From: DASSJT01 sp963715025
GTDB lineage: Bacteria; Actinomycetota; Actinomycetes; Actinomycetales; Dermatophilaceae
Reading direction: 5' to 3'
Length of the DNA: 64,000 nucleotides
Assembly (NCBI GenBank): GCA_963715025.1
Contig: CAVQQQ010000009.1
Coordinates: forward strand, 620,001 to 684,000
Part shown: piece by piece, positions 34,649-44,952 of the stretch
How the letters are laid out: the number at the start of each line of letters is the position of its first letter
How positions within the stretch are numbered: position 1 is the stretch's first letter
Notes under the pieces: generated by a model
What the model saw: only the letters and a program-made list of their open reading frames with translations
Databases searched by the model: none
What the model was told of the DNA's origin: nothing
Made by a program: the position numbers and the translations under genes

Positions 34649-35389
34649 GTGAGGGTCGCACTGATGGTCACGTGCATCAACGACGCAATGTACCCAGACA
34701 CCGGCAAGGCGGTGGTCACCCTGCTGCGCCGGCTCGGTATCGATGTGGACTTCCCCGAAGCGCAGACCTGCTGCGGGCAGCCCATGGTCAACACCGGATA
34801 CGTCGACGAGGCCATCCCTGTGGTGCGCAACTTCGTCGAGGCGTTCGCGGACTACGACGCGATCGTGACGCCTTCCGGCTCCTGCGCGGGCTCGGTTCGC
34901 CACCAGCACTCCATCGTCGCCCGCAGGGCGGGTGACCCCGCCCTGGCCGAGGCCGTGACAGCCATCAGCCCGCGGGTCTACGAGCTCTCCGAGTTTCTCG
35001 TCGACGTCCTGCACGTCACGGATGTCGGAGCGTCCTTCCCGCACACGGTGGCCTACCACCCCACCTGCCACTCGCTGCGGATGCTCGGCGTCGGCGACCG
35101 CCCGCTACGACTCCTCCGAGCCGTACACGGGCTCCGGCTGGTCGCGCTCCCGCACGCCGAGGAGTGCTGCGGATTCGGCGGCACGTTTGCCGTCAAGAAC
35201 TCCGAGACCTCCGTGGCCATGGGCTCCGACAAGGTTGCCGATGTGCGCGCCAGCGGCGCGGAAGTCCTTGTCGCCGGCGACAACTCGTGCCTGATGCACA
35301 TCGGTGGCCTGCTCTCACGCCAGCGCAGCGGCATACAGACCATGCACTTGGCCGAAGTACTCGCCGCTACCGAGGGGGGTGCAGCATGA
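34649..35389 (+). CDS. lutA: Lactate utilization protein A (Fe-S oxidoreductase)
   Basis: A 246-residue CCG-domain protein, one of three subunits of the L-lactate dehydrogenase complex LutABC. Two cysteine motifs (QTCCGQP and EECCGFGG) bind iron-sulfur or heterodisulfide-type centres. GTG 34649 is preceded by AAGGGG, giving the usual VALMVTCINDAMYP start. The stop overlaps lutB (ATGA). The order lutA-lutB-lutC is the classical one and probably one operon. No LutR-type regulator or lactate permease is next to it. Confidence 0.9.
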   Translation: MRVALMVTCINDAMYPDTGKAVVTLLRRLGIDVDFPEAQTCCGQPMVNTGYVDEAIPVVRNFVEAFADYDAIVTPSGSCAGSVRHQHSIVARRAGDPALAEAVTAISPRVYELSEFLVDVLHVTDVGASFPHTVAYHPTCHSLRMLGVGDRPLRLLRAVHGLRLVALPHAEECCGFGGTFAVKNSETSVAMGSDKVADVRASGAEVLVAGDNSCLMHIGGLLSRQRSGIQTMHLAEVLAATEGGAA

Positions 35390-36864
35390 GCAGCACATTC
35401 GTGGGTATGCCGGCCTTCCCCCAGGCGGCCAAGGCCGCCCTCGCGGACAGCCAGCTGCGGGCGAACCTGCGCCACGCCACGACGACCATCCGCGCGAAGC
35501 GCGCCGCGGTCGTAGCCGAGGTGGAGGACTGGGAGACCCTGAGGGTTGCCGGAGCCGCGATCAAGGACAACACCCTTCGGCATCTCGACGAGCACCTCGT
35601 CCGGCTGGAGGAGGCCCTGACCGCCCGGGGCGCCACCGTGCACTGGGCCCGCGACGCAGCCGAAGCGTGTGCGGTTGTGGCGCAGGTCGCGGGTGCCCAT
35701 GGTGTCGACGAGGTCGTCAAGGTCAAGTCGATGGCCACCCAGGAGATCGGACTCAACGAGGCGCTCGCGGCGCACGGCATCGCTGCCTGGGAGACCGACC
35801 TCGCGGAGCTGATCGTGCAGCTCGGCCACGACCTGCCGAGCCACATCCTCGTGCCGGCGATCCATCGCAACCGCGCGGAGATCCGAGCGATCTTTCGCGC
35901 GGAGATGGGCAGGGCGGGTCGCCCTGCGCCGGACGACCTGACCGACGACCCCCCGGCCCTGGCCGGCGCGGCTCGGCTCCATCTGAGAGAGAAGTTCCTG
36001 CGGGCCAAGGTGGCAGTGTCGGGCGCGAACTTCGCAGTGGCCGAGAGCGGGACGCTGGTCGTGGTCGAGAGCGAGGGCAACGGGCGGATGTGCCTCACGC
36101 TGCCCGAGGTGCTGGTGTCTGTCGTGGGGATCGAGAAGGTGGTTCCGACCTGGTCGGACCTCGACGTCTTCCTCCAGCTGCTGCCGCGCTCCTCGACTGG
36201 CGAGCGGATGAACCCCTACACGTCCACCTGGAGTGGCGTGACGCCCGGCGACGGCCCCCAGGAGGTCCACGTCGTCCTGCTCGACAACGGCCGCACCCGG
36301 GCGCTGGCCGACCAGATGGGGCGCCAGGTCCTGCGCTGCATCCGGTGCTCGGCCTGCCTCAACGTCTGCCCCGTCTACGAGCGGACCGGCGGGCACGCCT
36401 ATGGCTCGGTCTACCCCGGCCCCATCGGTGCGATCCTGAACCCGCTGCTCAAGGGCGTCGGCACCGACTCCCAGACCGACTCGCTGCCCTACGCCTCGAG
36501 CCTGTGCGGGGCCTGCTTCGAGGTGTGCCCGGTGCTGATCGACATCCCCTCGGTGCTGGTCGATCTGCGGGCGCAGGTCGTCGACGCCCACCGGACCGAG
36601 CGGGTCCCCAAGGCTGAGGCCCTGGCCATGAAGGCGACCGCGTGGGCGTTCGGGGACTCGCGGCGGATGGCACTCGGCGAGCGACTGGCCTCACTCGGGG
36701 GCCGCGTGGGTTCGTTGACGACACGGCGCTCGGTCCCCGGAGGCCGGGGCGTCCTGGCCCATCTGCCGTGGTTCGGGGCGAAGTGGACCGAGTCCCGCGA
36801 CCTGCCCCTGCCACCGCGCGAGTCCTTCCGGCAGTGGTGGCGGCGCGAGGGGCGTGCCCGATGA
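35386..36864 (+). CDS. lutB: Lactate utilization protein B (ferredoxin-like)
   Basis: A 492-residue LutB. The middle contains the LUD-like region (TLRHLDEHLVRLEEALTARG, FAVAESGTLVVVESEGNGR), followed by two 4Fe-4S motifs, CIRCSACLNVCPVYE at about 316-330 and CGACFEVCP at about 373, so it can pass electrons from lactate oxidation. It begins with ATGA coupling to lutA and ends in ATGA coupling to lutC. Length is normal for the family. Confidence 0.93.
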   Translation: MSSTFVGMPAFPQAAKAALADSQLRANLRHATTTIRAKRAAVVAEVEDWETLRVAGAAIKDNTLRHLDEHLVRLEEALTARGATVHWARDAAEACAVVAQVAGAHGVDEVVKVKSMATQEIGLNEALAAHGIAAWETDLAELIVQLGHDLPSHILVPAIHRNRAEIRAIFRAEMGRAGRPAPDDLTDDPPALAGAARLHLREKFLRAKVAVSGANFAVAESGTLVVVESEGNGRMCLTLPEVLVSVVGIEKVVPTWSDLDVFLQLLPRSSTGERMNPYTSTWSGVTPGDGPQEVHVVLLDNGRTRALADQMGRQVLRCIRCSACLNVCPVYERTGGHAYGSVYPGPIGAILNPLLKGVGTDSQTDSLPYASSLCGACFEVCPVLIDIPSVLVDLRAQVVDAHRTERVPKAEALAMKATAWAFGDSRRMALGERLASLGGRVGSLTTRRSVPGGRGVLAHLPWFGAKWTESRDLPLPPRESFRQWWRREGRAR

Positions 36865-37454
36865 GCGCCCGCGACGCCATCCTCAGCGCGGTGCGCGCGG
36901 CCCTCAGGGACGCGCCTCGAGAGCAGCTGGAGGTACCCCGCTCCTATCGCGACCGGCATACCCCTGACGGGCTGGTGGACCTCTTCGCCGAGCGGGTCGC
37001 GGACTACCGGGCCACGGTCGTCCGGTGCGCCCAGAGCGACGTGGAGGCATCCGTGGTCTCGGCTCTGGCTGGTGCGGGCTCGGTGGTGGTCCCCGCAGAC
37101 CTCGGCATCAGCATCCCGGGCGCCGTCGCCGACACCGGCCAGTCCCCGGCGGAGCTGGACCGGATCGATGCCGTGGTGACCACCTGTGCCGTGGGCATCG
37201 CCGAGACCGGCACCATCGTCCTGGACCACCAGGCGGGCCAGGGGCGGCGGGCCCTGAGCCTCGTCCCGGACCGGCACGTCTGCCTCGTGCGGTCCGACCA
37301 GGTGGTCGCGGGGGTACCTGAGGCGGTTGCCCTCTTGGATGCCCAGCGGCCGCAGACGTGGATCAGCGGGCCCAGCGCCACGAGCGACATCGAGCTGAGC
37401 CGCGTCGAGGGCGTCCACGGGCCGCGCAACCTCGTGGTGATCATCGTGGAGTGA
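36861..37454 (+). CDS. lutC: Lactate utilization protein C (LUD domain)
   Basis: A 197-residue LutC-type protein with LUD domain: AILSAVRAALRD start, a sugar-isomerase-like core (AVVTTCAVGIAETGTIVLDH) and the end GPSATSDIELSRVEGVHGPRN. It is the third subunit of the lactate-oxidising complex. Its ATG overlaps the lutB stop. The three genes together allow growth on lactate independent of cytochrome-type or NAD-linked lactate dehydrogenases. Confidence 0.92.
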   Translation: MSARDAILSAVRAALRDAPREQLEVPRSYRDRHTPDGLVDLFAERVADYRATVVRCAQSDVEASVVSALAGAGSVVVPADLGISIPGAVADTGQSPAELDRIDAVVTTCAVGIAETGTIVLDHQAGQGRRALSLVPDRHVCLVRSDQVVAGVPEAVALLDAQRPQTWISGPSATSDIELSRVEGVHGPRNLVVIIVE

Positions 37455-37521
37455 GCCTGCCGTGAGCCTGGCGGCCACGACGCGCGGTCGCGGTCGAGGA
37501 CAGCGCCGGTAGATTGCCGCC

Positions 37522-38442
37522 ATGTCGCGTCCGCTCAAGGTGGGTGTCCAGCTTCCGGAGGTCGAGCGTCCGGTCGGGTGGCCGGAGCTGATCCGCATGG
37601 CCAAGACCGCCGAGGAGGTCGGCTTCGACTCGATCTGGCTCGGCGACCACCTGCTCTACGACCTGCCCGGCGGCATCACGCGCGGGCCCTGGGAGTGCTG
37701 GACCTCGCTCGCAGCCCTAGCGGCGGTCACCGAGCGTGTCGAAATCGGGCCCCTCGTCGCCTCCACCAGCTTCCACGCCCCGGCCATGCTGGCCAAGCAG
37801 GCAGCAACCGTCGATGCGATCTCGGGCGGCAGGCTGATCGTCGGTCTGGGCGCCGGCTGGAACGAACGCGAATATCGCGCGTTCGGATTCCCTTACGACA
37901 GAAGGGTTTCCCGCTTCGAGGAGGCCTTCACGATCATCCGCTCACTTCTGCGTGACGGACGATCCGACTTCCATGGCACCTACTACGAGGTCGACGACTG
38001 CGTCCTCGACCCCCGGCCCGCGCGCCCTGGCGGGCCACCACTCATGCTCGGGTCGGTGGGCCCGCGCATGCTCCAGATCGGCCTCCCCCACGTCGACGCC
38101 TGGAACGTGTGGTGGAGCGACTACGGCAACAGTGCCGACGGCTTCTCGCAGCTCGTCGAGCGCGTCAACGTGGCGGTACGCGCGGCCGGGCGCTCCCCCG
38201 GCGATGTGGCCGCGACGGCCGCCGTGCTCGTCAACATGGAGGGCGGCACGGGCCGCCTGATGGGCGAGACCTACAACGCCGACGTGAACCCGGTGCGCGG
38301 CACGCCCGACGATGTCGCCGAGCACCTTGCAGGCATGGCCACTGCCGGCGCCACCCATGTCCAACTCGTGGTCGACCCGATCACCGAGGACTCGATCTCC
38401 CGGCTCGGGCCCGCGCTCTCGCTGCTCGACGGCCGGGCGTGA
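37522..38442 (+). CDS. LLM-class F420-dependent oxidoreductase
   Basis: A 306-residue luciferase-like monooxygenase-fold enzyme. Elements are VGVQLPEVERPVGWPELIRM, GFDSIWLGDHLLYD, the cofactor region LVASTSFHAPAMLAKQAATV and LIVGLGAGWNEREYRAFG, typical of F420-using members in actinobacteria rather than FMN luciferases. The substrate is unknown. ATG 37522 starts 67 bases after lutC; possibly the same transcript. The 6-bp inverted repeat gccggc around 38447-38466 after the stop may terminate it. Confidence 0.85.
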   Translation: MSRPLKVGVQLPEVERPVGWPELIRMAKTAEEVGFDSIWLGDHLLYDLPGGITRGPWECWTSLAALAAVTERVEIGPLVASTSFHAPAMLAKQAATVDAISGGRLIVGLGAGWNEREYRAFGFPYDRRVSRFEEAFTIIRSLLRDGRSDFHGTYYEVDDCVLDPRPARPGGPPLMLGSVGPRMLQIGLPHVDAWNVWWSDYGNSADGFSQLVERVNVAVRAAGRSPGDVAATAAVLVNMEGGTGRLMGETYNADVNPVRGTPDDVAEHLAGMATAGATHVQLVVDPITEDSISRLGPALSLLDGRA

Positions 38443-38470
38443 CGGCCGGCAGTTCGGTCAGCCGGCATCG

Positions 38471-38719
38471 TCAGGCGAGGTAGTTCTCCACAGTCGACGC
38501 ATCGCGGACCTGCGCGTCCCCGGGGTTCTCGCCGTACTGCCGCTTCGCCCGCCGCTGCCGCAGCAGGTCCCAACACTGGTCCAGCTCGACCTCGATGGTG
38601 CGCAGCCGCTGGTTCTCCTCCTGGACCGTGATCTCGCCCTTGCTGAGCCTGGTACGAAGCCCGTGCTCCTCGTCGATCAGGCCCTTGATCCGGTTCTGGA
38701 TGTCAATGTCGTCAGCCAC
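38471..38719 (-). CDS. DUF2630-family small protein
   Basis: An 82-residue helical protein, VADDIDIQNRIKGLIDEEHG...RLRTIEVELDQCWDLLRQRRA, the distinctive pattern of DUF2630, common in actinobacteria and of unknown function. Heptad-like spacing suggests a coiled coil. GTG 38719 is the start. It faces the LLM gene and is separated from PPi-PFK gene by 63 bases that include a copy of the GTATGCC motif. Confidence 0.85.
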   Translation of the reverse strand: MADDIDIQNRIKGLIDEEHGLRTRLSKGEITVQEENQRLRTIEVELDQCWDLLRQRRAKRQYGENPGDAQVRDASTVENYLA

Positions 38720-38782
38720 GGGTCCACTATTGCCGCGCGACTGCCTCGAGGGCAATGCCAGCGGGTATGCCGGAGGGCCGGC

Positions 38783-39988
38783 TCAGGCGCGCAACTGCCC
38801 GATGTCGGCCAGCAGGTCGGCGAACCATGGCACCGAGGGGTCGAAGGCCTTGCCGCCCTTGATCCGCTCGAACTCGATCGCGCGCAGCTCGTCGCCGCGC
38901 TCCTCGTCGTGGCCGATCACGCCGCCCTCGCCGCGCAGCCCGCAGTCCACGGCCAGATCGGTGCACTGGCGGATCAGGTCGAGGTCGGCCTGGTTGGCCG
39001 CGGCCGAGCGGCTGAAGTAGCCGCTCTTCTGCACCATGACCTTCTCTGCGCCGAGCTCGGCGGCGAACTGCTTGCCGAACCATGCCCCCGGATTGACCTT
39101 GTCCAGCTGCACGTGGCCGAACGGGTCGCGGGGCACCTTGGCCCCCGCGGCCTCGAGCGACGCGACGACCTCCGAGACGCCGGCCCCCTCCGACAGGAAG
39201 AGGTTCACGCACCCGATCTCGTCCATCACGGCGCGCAGGCGACCCGCCTCGCCCGCGATGTCGATGGGCGACTCTGGCACGAAGACCCCGTGGACGTCCC
39301 ACCCGCGCTGGTCGTTGCCGATGCCGGGCAGGTACTCCTGCGCGACCACCCAGTCGTGGTAGGCCTTCGCCGTGGCCGCGGTCAGCCAGCCGCAGTGGCG
39401 GCCCATGACCTCGTGCACGATGAGCATCCGCGGGTTGGAGGTGTGCTCCGCAATGATGTTGCGGGCGAAGAGCGATCCCTGTTCGGCGGCGGTCCAGGCC
39501 CCGAGGCTCTGCCGGATCGGGACGATGTCGTTGTCGATCGTCTTCGGCAGCCCCACCACGGTCAGCTCGTAGTCGTGCTCATGCAGGTAGGTTGCGAGGT
39601 CGGCTGCCGTGGTGTTCGTGTCGTCGCCGCCGATCGTGTGGAGGACGTCCACTCCGTCCTTGGTCAGCTGCTCCGCGGCCACGCGCAGGGGGTCCTGGCC
39701 CTCCTCCACGAGCCCGCGCTTGAGGCAGTCGGCCACGTTGGTGAGCTTGACCCGGCTGTTGCCGATGGGGCTGCCGCCAAAGCGGTGGAGCACGTGGGCT
39801 CCGGCCCGCACCTCCGGGGTGACCTCGACCGACCGGCCGGTGAGCAGCCCGGCATACCCTCCCATGTAGGCAATGAGCCTCACGTCAGGCGCCACCTCGG
39901 AGTACTTCTCGATGAGGCCGCCGACCGCCGACGAAAGGCAGGGGGCAAGCCCTCCTGCCGTCAGCATCGCAACCGTGCGCACCGCCAT
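38783..39988 (-). CDS. pfp: Phosphofructokinase, PPi-dependent type
   Basis: A 401-residue PfkA-family enzyme for fructose 6-phosphate phosphorylation. The motif HTIGGDDTNTTA has Asp where ATP enzymes have Gly (GGDGS), and PKTIDNDI carries the Lys typical of pyrophosphate users, so PPi is the likely donor and the reaction is reversible. VMGRHCGWLTA and GHVQLDKVNPGAWFG are further family marks. ATG at 39986-39988 follows GGAGG. It is a single gene; its orientation opposes lut operon. Confidence 0.9.
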   Translation of the reverse strand: MAVRTVAMLTAGGLAPCLSSAVGGLIEKYSEVAPDVRLIAYMGGYAGLLTGRSVEVTPEVRAGAHVLHRFGGSPIGNSRVKLTNVADCLKRGLVEEGQDPLRVAAEQLTKDGVDVLHTIGGDDTNTTAADLATYLHEHDYELTVVGLPKTIDNDIVPIRQSLGAWTAAEQGSLFARNIIAEHTSNPRMLIVHEVMGRHCGWLTAATAKAYHDWVVAQEYLPGIGNDQRGWDVHGVFVPESPIDIAGEAGRLRAVMDEIGCVNLFLSEGAGVSEVVASLEAAGAKVPRDPFGHVQLDKVNPGAWFGKQFAAELGAEKVMVQKSGYFSRSAAANQADLDLIRQCTDLAVDCGLRGEGGVIGHDEERGDELRAIEFERIKGGKAFDPSVPWFADLLADIGQLRA

Positions 39989-40117
39989 GGGAACCTCCGG
40001 GATCGACGTGGACCTGCTCGCACAGGCATACTGCGCCTTTATTGTCCAGCGCAAAACCTGTCGGCCCTCACGCCCGCCCGGCATCCGGACGCGGCGCCAG
40101 CCGAGCCGGCGTGTCGG

Positions 40118-41026
40118 TCAGTTGCCGGAGCAGGGCCGGGTCACGGTCGGCGCCGGAGGGGTGGGCCGCGGGGGAGGCACCGGCACGTCTACCAGGGGCA
40201 CGAGCTGGGAGTAGCGGTTGCCGATCACCAGGTCGATCGTCGTGCCGGCCCGGCCCTGGACCAGCTTGAGCTGGGCGCTCGGCACGTGCTGGGCGAGCAC
40301 CTTGGCCGCCTGCTGCCCGTCCGGACCGAACCGGATCACGGCGGTGTTCTTCGGAAGGAACGACAGCTGCGGGTCGTTGCCGACCTTGCCGCCCCGGAAG
40401 CCGCGCGCCTTGAGCTGGTCGGCAACCGTCTTGGCGAGGCCACCGCGGAAGGTCGTGTTGAAGACGTTGACCTTGATCTCGCGCGGGAGTGGCGGTGGGT
40501 CCGGGGGAACGTCGACGAGCTTCTTGAACCCCAGGCCGATCACGAGTGTGACGTTCTTGCCGCCGCGACCGTCGAAGAAGAGCACCGAGCCGGTGACCTG
40601 CTGTTGGACGAGCAGGGCCTGGTCGCGCCCCTCCTTGCCGTAATAGACGAGGGCAGGCTCGCGGATGAGGAGCGAGTCGGGCGCTGTGGAGGCGTTGTCG
40701 ACCAAGAACTTGCGGTGCTCGAGCTCACGCGCCACCTCGGTCGCCTTGCCCGACTCCCCGGTGGCGTTCATGACGCTGACCTCGAAGGACTTCTTGGCCG
40801 GGGCCTTGACGACTTGAGGGGCACACGCTGACCGGCTTGGTGAGTGGTCGAAAAGACCCGCTGAGAATGCGGTCGCGATGCTTCCGGTGCCGAGGATGAG
40901 CCCTGGGAGGGTGACGAAGGCGAACAACTGGCGGCGCCGATGCCGTTTCCACCACTGCTCGGGGGTCAGCTGGTGGCCACCGTGCTCGGACGCATCGACT
41001 GACGTCTCGCGCTCTGGGCCTGTCAT
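40118..41026 (-). CDS. Membrane protein with two LytR_C domains
   Basis: A 302-residue protein: basic cytoplasmic tail (RHRRRQLF), a helix at about 36-56, then two repeats of the LytR C-terminal domain outside the cell. Each repeat has the N-x-T motif (VMNATGESGKATEVARELEH; NVFNTTFRGGLAKTVADQLK). Such domains bind wall polymers and accompany LCP ligases, but the catalytic LCP domain is missing here. ATG 41026 is favoured because GGGGAGG lies 11 bases upstream; GTG 41038 is the alternative. Confidence 0.82.
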   Translation of the reverse strand: MTGPERETSVDASEHGGHQLTPEQWWKRHRRRQLFAFVTLPGLILGTGSIATAFSAGLFDHSPSRSACAPQVVKAPAKKSFEVSVMNATGESGKATEVARELEHRKFLVDNASTAPDSLLIREPALVYYGKEGRDQALLVQQQVTGSVLFFDGRGGKNVTLVIGLGFKKLVDVPPDPPPLPREIKVNVFNTTFRGGLAKTVADQLKARGFRGGKVGNDPQLSFLPKNTAVIRFGPDGQQAAKVLAQHVPSAQLKLVQGRAGTTIDLVIGNRYSQLVPLVDVPVPPPRPTPPAPTVTRPCSGN

Positions 41027-41038
41027 CTGGGCTGACAC

Positions 41039-41463
41039 CTCCCCTGCACGGTCGTTTCCACCAGTAATAGTGCCGTATCAATCACACTGACAACACCAAC
41101 AACACCAACCACATGAATCACACAAGCCACACCGGCCCGCGAGAGTCGAGAGACTCCTTGGCCCGGCAGGAGATATGAGGCTGCAGCACATCAGACGTGC
41201 GGGACGCGACTCTGGTTGACGGGCCAGGCCAACAGGCCGAACAGACCGCCCCCCGGCCGGCAATCTCGAGTCGCGCGAGCGCGAAGAAGTGCGCTCCAAT
41301 TCTACGGCCGAGACGGGGTATAACGGCGTCCAAAGGTCCCGATTTGGACACGAACGGATGAGGTAGCGCGCATTTCGGCACCGATGCTGCTAACAGGCCC
41401 CTGGAAGGCTCGTGAGTCCAAGACGCTCGGGCGCCGGACTCGGCCGAGCCGGGGCTGGTCGGG
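41039..41463. other. Gene-free stretch with a CA-rich patch
   Basis: No convincing gene. A patch at 41084-41130 is unusually AT/CA-rich (repeats of acaccaac and related), unlike its surroundings, and sits about 60-100 bases upstream of the LytR_C gene. It may hold that gene's promoter. No terminator for lysC/asd transcripts could be recognised. Confidence 0.5.
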
Positions 41464-42531
41464 CTAGGCAGAGGTCAGCTCCCGGCATACGAGTTCTGCG
41501 ACCTGCACCATGTTGAGGGCCGCGCCCTTGCGCAGGTTGTCACCACACATGAAGAAGTCGATGGTGTGGTCGTCGTCAGGAGACTGGCGGATCCGACCCA
41601 CGAAGCGCGGGTCGGCCCCGACGATGTCAGCGGGGGTCGGGAACTCCCGGCTCTCGGGGTCGTCGAGCACGACCACGGCTGGGGTCTCTATGAGGGCCTG
41701 CCGAGCCTGCTCGACCGTGATTCTCTGGGCGAACGACGCGTGGACCGCCACCGAGTGGGTCGTGACCACCGGAACCCGCACGCAGGTCGCGGCGACCCGG
41801 AGCCTGGGCTTGCCCAAGATCTTGCGGACCTCGAGGCGAACGGTCTCCTCCTCCGAGGTCCAGCCGTCGTCGCCGAGGTCCCCGACGAAGGGAAGCACGT
41901 TCAGGGCGAGCGGGCCGGGGAACGGGGAGGCGTCGCCCAGCTCATGCTCGATCAGACGTCGCACATCGCCAGGCTGCTGGCCCAGGGTCCGGTCGCCTGC
42001 AACGAGGCTGAGCTCGTCGTAGAGGCGGTCGATGCCGTCTTGGCCCGCGCCCGAGGCGGCCTGGTAGGACGAGACCACAACGCTCGTGAGCTCCCATCCG
42101 GCGTTGAGCGCGCCGAGCGCGTCGATGAAGGCCAGCGTCGTGGAGTTGGGGCTGGAGACAATGCCAAGGGGGCGGCTCGACACCTGGGCTGGGTTGACCT
42201 CCGGCACGACGAGCGGCACGTCTGGGTCGTGGCGGTAGGCCTTGCTCTTGTCGACCACGACCGCACCGCGTTCGGCTGCGATCGGCGCCCACGTGAGTGC
42301 CTGGTCGGGCGTGACCGCGAACATCGCGACGGCGACGCCGTCGAACACCTCTGGCACCAGGGGCTGGATCGGGACGGGCTCACCGCGGACCAGGCCGGTG
42401 GCCCCCTCCTGCGGGTGGCAGGAGACCAGCCTGATCTCGCCCCAGGTGTCTTCGCGCATCGACAGGACGTGCAGGGCGACCTTCCCGATAGCGCTGTCTG
42501 CGCCGACCACGGCCAGTGCGGGCCTGGGCAT
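41464..42531 (-). CDS. Aspartate-semialdehyde-dehydrogenase homologue lacking the catalytic Cys
   Basis: A 355-residue ASADH family member, colinear with mycobacterial Asd (…VVSSYQAASGAG, NVLPFVGDL, VRKILGKPRL, TCVRVPVVTTHSVAV, GDNLRKGAALNMVQ). The active-site PNCTT is PNSTT: the codon at 42142-42144 is TCC, so residue 130 is Ser rather than the thiol that forms the acyl enzyme. The N-terminal Rossmann loop is also altered (GADSAIG instead of GATGAVG). The histidine is kept. It is probably inactive or has a new role. ATG 42531 follows AAAGG. It lies 40 bases after lysC. Confidence 0.88.
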   Translation of the reverse strand: MPRPALAVVGADSAIGKVALHVLSMREDTWGEIRLVSCHPQEGATGLVRGEPVPIQPLVPEVFDGVAVAMFAVTPDQALTWAPIAAERGAVVVDKSKAYRHDPDVPLVVPEVNPAQVSSRPLGIVSSPNSTTLAFIDALGALNAGWELTSVVVSSYQAASGAGQDGIDRLYDELSLVAGDRTLGQQPGDVRRLIEHELGDASPFPGPLALNVLPFVGDLGDDGWTSEEETVRLEVRKILGKPRLRVAATCVRVPVVTTHSVAVHASFAQRITVEQARQALIETPAVVVLDDPESREFPTPADIVGADPRFVGRIRQSPDDDHTIDFFMCGDNLRKGAALNMVQVAELVCRELTSA

Positions 42532-42571
42532 GTCGCCTTTGACGACGCCCTTGGCTGAAGTCACGTCAGAG

Positions 42572-43843
<1,272 letters not shown>

Positions 43844-43989
43844 GTTGGAACTCCCGGGCCTGGCTGGGGGCGGAGCGGCCAGTCTAGCCAGGGGTCCAGT
43901 TCGTGGACGGCGCGCCCGTATGCCGGTCAGCCTGCCTGGGCGGCCGCGCCTCCTCCACCAGGCGCAGGCGGGGAGGCTACTGTCCCACC

Positions 43990-44952
43990 ATGACATTGGC
44001 AGTCACGGAGGGGGAGGCGGCGGGCCCGATGGTCTCTGGGGGCGGCATCGAGGTGGAGGGCGTGCGCCGGGCGTTCGGCGATGTGCTGGCGGTCGACGAC
44101 ATCAGCCTCACGGCCCCGCCCGGCGAGGTGACCGCGCTCATCGGGCCAAATGGCTCCGGCAAGACCACCCTCCTGCTGATGCTGGCGTCCCTCCTGGTTC
44201 CCGACCGGGGGAGCCTTCGCATCGACGGGCTCGACCCGGTCGGCCAGCACGCCGAGGTCCGCGCGCGCATCGGCTGGATGCCCGACGGTTTCGGGACCTG
44301 GGACGCGCTGACCGTGAGGGAGGTCCTCCAGACCATCGCCGCCGCATACCGCATCCCCCGCGCCATTGCCGAGGGGCGCATCGACGAGCTGCTGGGCACG
44401 GTCCACCTCGAGGACCTCGCGGACCGGCGGGCCCGCGTTCTCTCACGCGGCCAGAAGCAGCGTCTGGGCCTGGCCCGCGCACTGATCCACGACCCGAGCG
44501 TGCTGCTGCTCGACGAACCGGCGTCCGGCCTCGACCCGCGCAGCCGCATCGAGCTGCGTGACGTGCTGCGCGACCTCGCCGGGCGGGGGAAGACCATCCT
44601 CGTGTCCAGCCACATCCTCACCGAGCTCCAGGAGGTCGCCGACCGAGCCGTGATCGTCGCTCGCGGCCGCACGATCGAGACCCAGACACTCGACAGCGCA
44701 CAAGTCCGGACCGCGGCGGCAGCCTGGCGCGTCGCCGCGCTGAATGCGGAGGCCCTGCATGCGTTCCTCCACGAGCGGGCGATCCACAACCAGTCGGTCC
44801 CCGGGGGCCTCGAGATCGAGGTCGCGGGCGAGGAGAACGCCGCCCGGCTGCTGGCCGACCTGGTGGCGGCCGGCATCCGGGTCACCGCCTTCGCACCCAC
44901 CCAGGGCGCCCTCGAGACCGCCTACCTCGCCGCGACGGAGGACCGTCGATGA
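43990..44952 (+). CDS. ABC transporter ATP-binding protein
   Basis: A 320-residue ATPase. Walker A GPNGSGKTT, a signature reading LSRGQKQRLG instead of LSGGQ, Walker B VLLLDEPASGLDP and the H-loop SSHIL are present. It starts at ATG 43990 and overlaps the permease by ATGA, so one half-exporter of the multidrug/ABC-2 type is formed, two ATPases plus two permeases. The C-terminal third (about 230-320) resembles the regulatory tail of DrrA-like ATPases. Substrate unknown. Confidence 0.9.
   Translation: MTLAVTEGEAAGPMVSGGGIEVEGVRRAFGDVLAVDDISLTAPPGEVTALIGPNGSGKTTLLLMLASLLVPDRGSLRIDGLDPVGQHAEVRARIGWMPDGFGTWDALTVREVLQTIAAAYRIPRAIAEGRIDELLGTVHLEDLADRRARVLSRGQKQRLGLARALIHDPSVLLLDEPASGLDPRSRIELRDVLRDLAGRGKTILVSSHILTELQEVADRAVIVARGRTIETQTLDSAQVRTAAAAWRVAALNAEALHAFLHERAIHNQSVPGGLEIEVAGEENAARLLADLVAAGIRVTAFAPTQGALETAYLAATEDRR

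Noticed and set aside
38312..40831. 839-codon plus-strand open frame
   Set aside because: It is antisense to DUF2630, PPi-PFK and LytR_C genes and continues out of the LLM gene frame; composition only.
43844..43989. Lysine riboswitch before lysC
   Set aside because: The leader is too short and shows no conserved lysine-riboswitch core.
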